Source: Aurelia coerulea
Lineage: Eukaryota; Cnidaria; Scyphozoa; Semaeostomeae; Ulmaridae
DNA length: 64,000 nucleotides
Reading direction: 5' to 3'
Assembly: GCA_039566865.1 (NCBI GenBank)
Contig: CM076943.1
Coordinates: forward strand, 42,292,663 to 42,356,662
The position numbers were made by a program, and so were the translations under genes. The notes under the pieces are model-generated. The model was not told the origin of the DNA, made no database searches, and saw nothing but the letters and a program-made list of their open reading frames with translations. Positions 58,041 to 64,000 of the stretch are shown piece by piece (position 1 is the first letter of the stretch; every line of letters starts with the position of its first letter).

Positions 58041-61000
58041 CTGAAAAGGGAATAAAAAACAATTAAATTCATATCATATCATGCGCAATAAGAAATATAT
58101 AATGTACTCATCGAACGAATGTGTGTTTTTGTGTGTCTTGACTCTTCTGTGCAGTGTGTTGTCGTCGCCACCTTATGACTGCACATGGTGCTTCGCAGTG
58201 GATTGTTTTGCCACACAGAAAAAGCAATCCACTGCGAGGCACCATGCGCAGTCAGTTGAGGTGTCGACGACTACACATTGCACTGCATTGCACAGAAAAT
58301 TTGACACAAAAACACTAGTTCAGTCGGTCGGTGAGTACAGTAACACAATAGCATTAGATGCTTTTTTTTATCAACACCGCAATTCAAAGCAACTACCGAT
58401 TGAAGACAAAGGGAATTCTCTCGACCAGAAATTCAAGGCAAACAAAAAGCTGCGAAAGTTGCCCTGGAACCATGGGTATGAGGAAACAATATGTTTGTTT
58501 TCTCGAACACAATGTGTTAATAAATCATACCTGTATCTTTATTCTTGTTGTTTTCGCCTGCAATTTATGCTCAAATCCTCCCAAATTCAAGTCTATAACT
58601 GTAACGGCCTAAATATTTTCTGTGCTCTGTAAAAGCGAGGCTGTCCTCGTTTGCTGTTTCGTACATTTCCCGCCTGCCGCCTGAGGATTTGAGCACAAAT
58701 TGCAGGCGAAAACCCGGCGGGTGCACTTCTATATAATATAAAAGGTGATGGCGAAAACAACAAGAATAAAGACACAGGTATGATTTATTAATACATTATG
58801 TTCGAGAAAACTAGCATATTGTTTACTCATACCCATGCTGGAACTATGCAGGGAAACTGTTGCCTTCAGCACGCGAAAGGTGGTTTTTATGAGTTTGCAT
58901 CGAAAGAAGACGGATAAATCTAAAGATCTGCACGGCAGAATATGTTTATTTGATTCTGGAGCTGAAAAGTAATTGTTTCATGCCTTTTGTTAGGCTTCTG
59001 AATCAAATAAATGAAATCTGCCAGGCACATCTTTAGATTTATTCTTTTTCTTTTCGTTATATAAACTTGTGACTTCTCAGACAACCACTTCTTGCATGCA
59101 CAACCTGATGGTTTGCCTTGCTGGTTTCAGGGAAACCTATACGGTTTTGTTTGTTTTTAATACTGGTTGAGAGAATTTCCTTTCTTTGCAATCGCTTTGT
59201 GTCAAAAGCAACCGATACTGCTCTTGGGGTGGGGGGGGGGATACTTGACTTTAATTATTCACGGCGGTGTGCCCACGAAATTTTTTTTTACCCTGCTCCA
59301 GAATTTTTCTCTCAAAATGATAACCTGTTTTAGAAAAAATTGATGAAAAGTATACTCCAAAACATTAAATTTGACCGAAAAATTTCCCGATCTAACAGTA
59401 TTCCCTTTTGACATGTTTTGACAACCTGCTCTAGAAAAATTGCCTCATTTTGATACCCTGTGCTAGAAAATATTGGTGAAAACGATACCCTTAAAACGGC
59501 ATATCCCAGTACCCCCCCCCCCCCGGATGCTACTGTAAAAAAAAGTCTGCCCTCTAATTTTCAGACTTTTAAAAGCTTGTAGCTACCTGTAGCTGTCAAA
59601 TTATTTGAGAATATTTTTTACATTAAACCACTTCGATAAACAAATTTCAGTTTGTCAAAATCGGAAGAATCGTTCACGAGTAGCAAACGGTTTTATGAGA
59701 CAGATGAGAGGTGAGATGAGAGTGGGGGTGGGGGGGGGGGGGTGGGAGGTACTTGAACTAAATATGTACGGGGATGTGCCCACGAAAAATATATTTTCAC
59801 CCGGTTCCAGAATTTTTCCCTCCAAATGATTACCGATTCTGGCAAGAAACGGTCTAAAGTATACTCTAAAACACAAAAAATGTACTAAATAACAACTCAG
59901 TCTATCAAAATTTTCCCTTTTGACATGTTTTGACAACGCTCCAAAAATATTGCCTTCTTTTCTTCTTTTGATACCCCACCCTAGAAAAAAAAAGGCGAAA
60001 ACGATACCCTGAAAAACAGCACACCCCTGTCGAACAAATATACTAAGTACCCCCCATCCTTCGGGATACAGAGAACGACAATTTTATCAAAAATCCCCAG
60101 CCAGTAGCAGCAAATACTTATCCATCCCCGGGGAGGGGGGCGTTCTTAGTATATTTGTCCGACGGGGATGTGACGTTTTAAGGGTATCGTTTTCACCAAT
60201 TTTTTCTAGCACAGGGTATCAAAATGAGGCAATTTTTCTAGAGTAGGTTGTCAAAACACGTCAAAGGGGAATATTCTGCTAGATCGGGTCATTTTTCGGT
60301 CAATTTCATGTTTTTGAGTATACTTTTCACCAATTTTTTCTAGAACACGTCATTATTTTGAGTGAAAAATTCTGGAGCAGGGTAAAAATTAAATTTTTTC
60401 GTGGGCACACCCCCGTACAAATTTAAGTCAAGTACCCCCCCGGGTATCCATCCAAGCCCGAAAAAATATTGCTTAATTTCAGAAAGCCATAAAATAATAT
60501 GAACATCCCTGTTGAAATTTTAACTAATGTCTGTCTCAAATCATATGTAACGGGAGATTTGCGATTGCGCAAAATTAATAATGCGAAACAATGACGTTGT
60601 TTTTATTCGCGGATATCTTAAAATGATATATACACCTGCCCCAAGTCCATCTCCCCAGTCCGTCTTACCGTTTCCTTTGCGGTAGTTCCTGGATCCGCCA
60701 TTCTAACATTTCGGAAAAGGGCTCGAGCTCTCCTGACGGAATATTGGAATGGCGGATCCAAGGGAATGGTCTGAAGGCTAAAGAGATAGACTTGGGGCAA
60801 GTCTAAGTGAAATACAGCTCGAGACCAACCTCGAACCCAGGGTAACTATGTGTTCATTTGTGCTGAAGGAGAGTGGCTGAACACAATGGTAGCCTTGGAA
60901 TCGAGGTTGGCTCGAGACAGATTTTAAGGTCTCACCTTACACTTGTCCTTTGATGTGCACATATATGATACTGAGCAATGCGTCGAGCTGATGCAGCCCA

Positions 61001-61168
61001 TTGAAAATGAATAATCCCTCGTGTTATTAAGATGATTGCGTGATTTCTCTAATTTGTAACAGTTCGGAGTTCGATTTGGTATTTTCGGACATGTTTGGAT
61101 TGACTTGTATCGTTCACAATATTTCCAGGACTTCGTATGACCGCAAACGTGACATCGTAATGGCATAC
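57927..61168 (-). CDS. Ly6/uPAR-type GPI-anchored protein, gene 4 (exons 2 and 3; 5' end outside window)
   Basis: Exon 2 (60936-61168) and exon 3 (57927-58040) join in phase 0. The LU domain starts LRCHVC and closes LNCCDTNLCN, followed by a short stalk and a hydrophobic tail ending VFVIMFSTL. It is the most diverged member. It has 12 cysteines, with two extra ones in CSVSYMCTSKDKCK, a different arrangement from gene 2. Two N-glycosylation sequons (NRT and NNT) lie in the middle of the domain. No signal-peptide exon like those of genes 1-3 is visible between 61169 and 64000, so exon 1 is probably upstream of the window. Confidence 0.8.
58177..58256. repeat. Near-perfect 30-bp hairpin
   Basis: TGACTGCACATGGTGCTTCG and onward pairs with a second arm ending GGCACCATGCGCAGTCA, with a loop around CCACACAGAAAAAG. 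Located just upstream of a diverged copy of the 600-bp MITE family. Confidence 0.7.
58330..59220. mobile_element. Diverged copy of the 600-bp palindromic MITE family
   Basis: Inner arms match 38951-39560 and 40972-41571 (AATTCAAAGCAACTACCGAT left, GCAATCGCTTTGTGTCAA right), with extra DNA near the centre including a second inverted pair (TTGCAGGCGAAAAC). Confidence 0.6.
59229..59524. mobile_element. G-tract MITE
   Basis: G-run start followed by ATACTTGACTTTAATTATTC, CGGTGTGCCCACG, CTGCTCCAGAATTTTTCTC, then ACGGCATATCCCAGTAC and a C run. Flanks are only loosely similar. Confidence 0.65.
59722..60052. mobile_element. G-tract MITE
   Basis: Same family and orientation as 59229-59524: GATGTGCCCACGAAAAATAT near the start, ACAAATATACTAAGTACCCC at the end. 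Confidence 0.65.
60128..60444. mobile_element. G-tract MITE, opposite orientation, 9-bp target duplication
   Basis: Starts CCGGGGAGGGGGGCG and ends GTACCCCCCCGGG, flanked exactly by TATCCATCC (60119-60127 and 60445-60453). The interior is the reverse complement of 59229-59524. Confidence 0.8.
60635..60915. repeat. Two small inverted repeats
   Basis: About 60638-60805: CTGCCCCAAGTCCATCTCC pairs with a complementary GATAGACTTGGGGCAAG, with an inner pair TGGATCCGCCATTC. About 60819-60916: CTCGAGACCAACCTCGA pairs with TCGAGGTTGGCTCGAG. Both look like MITEs in gene 4 intron 2. Confidence 0.55.
60936..61168 (-). CDS. Gene 4 exon 2, LU domain core
   Basis: Acceptor CTTACAG, donor GTGAGA, 233 nt, phase 1 in and phase 0 out as in the other genes. 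It carries nine cysteines and two N-glycosylation sequons. Confidence 0.83.
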
Positions 61169-61340
61169 CTGTAAGGGAAAGGATAGACTGATAACACATT
61201 CATAGTTATCGCTATTGATAGACACTGTTGGGGGCTCAAACTACGACTCATGGACATACAAATTGAAAATTAGGACAAAATTTTTCTCTTGGTCACATAT
61301 CTTGATATGAACACCATAGCAACATTGTGCAAAAAGCTGA

Positions 61341-61859
61341 GTGCTCCAGGCAATGGTAGACTGGATGTTTCACAGCAGGCAGCTCAGCCAAAAATTTAAC
61401 AAAATACAGGAAAGGGCTCTGAGAATTACTTATAAGGATGCCGAATCTACTTATAGTGAGCAATTAGAGAAGGACTGTGCCGTTACGATTCATGCAAAGA
61501 ACTTGCAGTTACCTATGACTGAGATGTACAAAACAAAAAATAACCTGAGCCCTTCATTCATGCACGAAATTTTCTGCGAAAATGAAAGTCAATACAATTT
61601 GCGTAACGATAACGAATTCTTCCAACCTAGGGTGAGATCTGTCAACAACGGGACAGAAAGCATCCGATTTAAAGGTCCACAGCTGTGGCAAACGTTACCA
61701 CCAACTATACGAAATTCTGAATCTCTTTGTCAGTTTAAAACAAAAATAAAAAATTGGAACGGAGAAAATTGCCCATGTAAATTATGCCGCGTTTCTATGA
61801 TGATGATATTTGAATATCTGCTTTTATACACTTTTATGCCTTATACTGTATACTTTTGA
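61341..61859 (+). pseudogene. LINE 3' fragment
   Basis: DWMFHSRQLSQKFNKIQERA, then LQLPMTEMYKTKNNLSPSFM and FKGPQLWQTLPPTIRNSESL; the same C-terminal region as in the LINEs at 2816 and 46841. The frame is open but lacks the reverse transcriptase. Confidence 0.75.
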
Positions 61860-61905
61860 TTTATCAACATTAAAAGAATATGATTACTCCTGCGGGGGCG
61901 TAAGA

Positions 61906-63219
61906 TACTAATGTAACGCTGCGAAGGAGAAACGAGGACGAAACTGAAACTTAATCGACTTGTAGCATGTCTAGGCAATGGCGAATGGACCCAAGTTTTT
62001 GGCTCGAGCTTCTGATGCTAAAACGCCATAAAATTCCAGTCTGCAATGATATTGGCTATGAACAAAGCCACAAGTACCCAGATGAATGTTTCCACAATCC
62101 AAGAATCGACAAATCTTTCACTGTGAACCAGGGGTGCCTCATTTTGAAGGCCAAGAAGCTGCATCAATTAGCTTCTCTGAGTTTCATGTAGCAACGAGAA
62201 TTCCAACTCTCGAAGGTTGCCAAGACCATGCCTTGGCCTCGCTGCTTCTGAGGTCACGGATAAATCTGTGCCTGGTCGTCTCAAATTTTTGTGTGAAAGT
62301 CCATGAGTCCTGGTCATGAATTCCAGTTTATCTCTAAAAATCTAACACAATTGAAAAATGTAAGTGTGTAAAAACGTGCTGTTGTTGTTGTTGTTGTTGC
62401 GATAATTTTGACTGTGTCGTGACTCTGTCAGACAGAATTTAATCAGCACACGTGTTAAATCGCTGATGAACATCTACGGGGAGAATAATAAACACCATCC
62501 CTGCTTGAAAGGCCACTGCTCCTTGGATACCAAGGCAATCGAGTATATCATTCAATAGTGGGGACATGTTCAAATCCGTTCAAAAAATTATGAGGGAGTT
62601 ATCAAGGAAATCCGTTCAAGAAACATTCAAAACAAGCTTAAAGCCACGACCAAATTTTCTACCTTACAACTATGACTTTTACATGCTTTAGGACGTTTTT
62701 ACCCCTTGGTGTAGGAGGATCAAAGTGTCATCCCTGGAGCATAGCAACATACAAGAGGATAACATGTGCTAATACGTCGAAGTCATTGATGTAAGGCAGA
62801 AACCGTGGGGAAATTCATTTGTGAGTCTAGGCACGTTTTGAAAATTTCTTGAAGTAGCTTTCTTGAGAAAATCAACGCTTTTTCTTAATTTTTCCAAAAG
62901 TAAGTTGACCTGCAGTTGTTTGTGATCGGTTTCTTGCTGAAGATTTCGCGTACCCCACATTCCAGGAATGTAACCAAAACTCCAGTGTTGTTTAATTTTT
63001 CGAGCCTGAAAACACTACCCTACCTGAATTAAAAAAGCTAAGAAACTTCAAAGATGTCTTTATACTGTACGGTATAGAAACTGTTTTGAGTACGGATTAT
63101 GGTAATACTACACGTATTTTTTTTATAAGAAACTGCCCATAAGTAACTCAACTCTCAGATCGCCAAAAAATTAAGAAACTCCAGTACTGGGAAAATATAA
63201 CTTAAGACGACAAAAAACA
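61906..63219. other. No gene seen
   Basis: Short frames only. 62490-62890 resembles 4400-4860. A (TTG)n tract lies at 62382-62398. Confidence 0.45.
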
Positions 63220-63288
63220 ACAGCAAATACGATTAAATTAATTTTTGCCAATATTTCGTCCTGCCATGCAGGACTTCTTCAGGGCTGT
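63220..63288 (-). ncRNA. Candidate hammerhead ribozyme of the Penelope-like element
   Basis: On the minus strand: stem I ACAGC (63284-63288) pairs with GCTGT (63220-63224); core CTGAAGA (63276-63282, the variable core position being A); stem II GTCCTGC/GCAGGAC (63258-63274), perfect 7 bp; GAAA at 63254-63257; stem III AUAU/GUAU with cleavage expected after 63226. It lies about 390 bp beyond the Penelope-like stop codon. One mismatch at the base of stem I and a long stem III loop. Confidence 0.55.
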
Positions 63289-63419
63289 AATGTGACAGTT
63301 ATAATAAAAATTTGAATATGTACAGCGATTTGAAAAGGAGAAGTAACACGTGATTGGTTAGATATGATGGCTACGCAGAGGTTATATGGGTTAGGTTTAT
63401 AACGGCTATGTAATGTATG

Positions 63420-63500
63420 TAGTAAAATGATGATGTTGCTAATCAAAATAATAATGATAATAATAATGCTGATGGTGATAATAATAATAATATGATGATG

Positions 63501-63531
<31 letters not shown>

Positions 63532-63610
63532 TAATAATAATAATAATAATGATTATGATTATGTAAATGCAATGTTAGAAACTAACTGCGATATAATGAT
63601 AATAATAATG
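63420..63610. repeat. (AAT)n/(GAT)n microsatellite
   Basis: Imperfect AAT, ATG and GAT units between the Penelope-like reading frame and its candidate ribozyme. Confidence 0.85.
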
Positions 63611-63678
63611 ATGGGGATAGTGAGGAGGATAGGTAAGGTAAGAGAGTGAGTAGATTAGGTTACTTACAACTGTGTTTG

Positions 63679-64000
63679 TTAGCGGTCTGTGGTTCTGTTC
63701 AGTCCGTTGGGTGAGAGAGTGTTCGCTAAGTCAATGAAGTAATTTTCCTTGGCTCGTCTAACACTCTCTCTGGTGTCATGTATCTTAAGTAGCGGTAGTA
63801 ATTGCAAGTCTTGTACGGAGTGATTGGGTTTACAAAAGTGTTCTGCAACCCCGGATGTGTCGGAACGTTTGTTTATAATGTCTCGTCGGTGTTCGTTGAG
63901 TCTGTCTCTTATGCGTCGTCCTGTTTGTCCTATGTATTGGCAGTCAGTCTTTTTGTCGCGTAAGCATCGTTTGCATTGTAGTAAGTATATGACGTTAGTG
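63679..64000 (-). CDS. Penelope-like element, C-terminal GIY-YIG endonuclease (runs off window)
   Basis: Open for 106 codons to the window edge, ending NGLNRTTDR and TAA. It reads VIYLLQCKRC, CQYIGQTGRRIRDRLNEHRR, VAEHFCKPNHS and RAKENYFIDLANTLSPNGLN. VIYLLQC and QYIGQTG are the two core strands of GIY-YIG, with the conserved R and H helix residues and the terminal E of the last motif also present. No frame breaks, unlike the copy at 1664. It has no ATG in this part, being the end of a longer polyprotein with reverse transcriptase expected upstream. Confidence 0.8.
   Translation of the reverse strand, partial: TNVIYLLQCKRCLRDKKTDCQYIGQTGRRIRDRLNEHRRDIINKRSDTSGVAEHFCKPNHSVQDLQLLPLLKIHDTRESVRRAKENYFIDLANTLSPNGLNRTTDR

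Noticed and set aside
58081..58632. 183-codon open frame on the plus strand
   Set aside because: It spans the 58177-58256 hairpin and an arm of a diverged MITE, and shows no domain; the signal-like start is probably coincidence.
39898..61930. Shared CTCCTGCGG-GGCGTAA stretches near 39910 and 61880 as a conserved host exon
   Set aside because: Both follow LINE 3' fragments and have no conserved frame; more likely retroelement tail sequence.
63279..63572. His/Tyr/Ile-rich open frame
   Set aside because: Translation of a trinucleotide microsatellite.

Overview
The window is eukaryotic and almost certainly from an invertebrate animal; an anthozoan or other cnidarian is my best guess, at low to moderate confidence. 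There are no operons or ribosome binding sites. The coding signal is short exons with GT/AG splice sites, buried in AT-rich DNA full of non-LTR retrotransposon fragments, Penelope-like fragments and a very large number of small palindromic DNA-transposon derivatives (MITEs).

The host genes form a head-to-tail tandem array on the minus strand: four small secreted, GPI-anchored Ly6/uPAR (LU, three-finger) proteins with one shared three-exon structure. Exon 1 is 61 nt and encodes a signal peptide, exon 2 encodes most of the LU domain, and exon 3 carries the CC-x4-LCN knot motif, a short stalk and the GPI signal. Gene 1 has exons at 17939-17999, 7443-7645 and 5705-5875. Gene 2 has exons at 32532-32592, 27730-27935 and 26150-26263. 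Gene 3 has exons at 49485-49545, 45482-45696 and 43465-43605. Gene 4 has exons 2 and 3 at 60936-61168 and 57927-58040, and its exon 1 lies outside the window. The first intron is phase 1 and the second phase 0 in every copy where they can be checked, and all frames are open. Paralogous flanks (about 17.7-23.1 kb, 32.3-37.1 kb and 49.4-51.9 kb) show that the array grew by segmental duplication of units of roughly 10-20 kb. These paralogous flanks serve as empty sites that date and delimit many transposon insertions.

Layout by region. 0-5 kb: a decayed Penelope-like element with a GIY-YIG domain, a LINE fragment and (TAA)n repeats. 5.7-18 kb: Ly6 gene 1, whose 10-kb first intron holds an 856-bp palindrome with a 9-bp target duplication, a broken hAT transposase and a LINE tail. 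18-25 kb: upstream duplication unit with mariner-like, hAT-like and G-tract MITEs. 26-33 kb: Ly6 gene 2. 33-42.5 kb: duplication unit 2, then nested LINEs and 600-bp MITEs. 42.5-49.5 kb: two elements with TTAA target sites and Ly6 gene 3, with a foldback element in its first intron that carries a LINE fragment. 49.5-57.8 kb: foldback elements with satellite-like arms, a 33-base G run and nested MITEs. 57.9-61.2 kb: Ly6 gene 4. 61-64 kb: a LINE tail and the 3' end of a second Penelope-like element with a candidate hammerhead ribozyme.

The items of most interest are the Ly6 array itself (12-cysteine and 10-cysteine members, stalk-length variation, one shifted splice donor) and the repeat families whose exact target duplications can be read here: G-tract-ended MITEs, TTAA/CCCTAT palindromes, and foldback elements whose arms are short tandem repeats.
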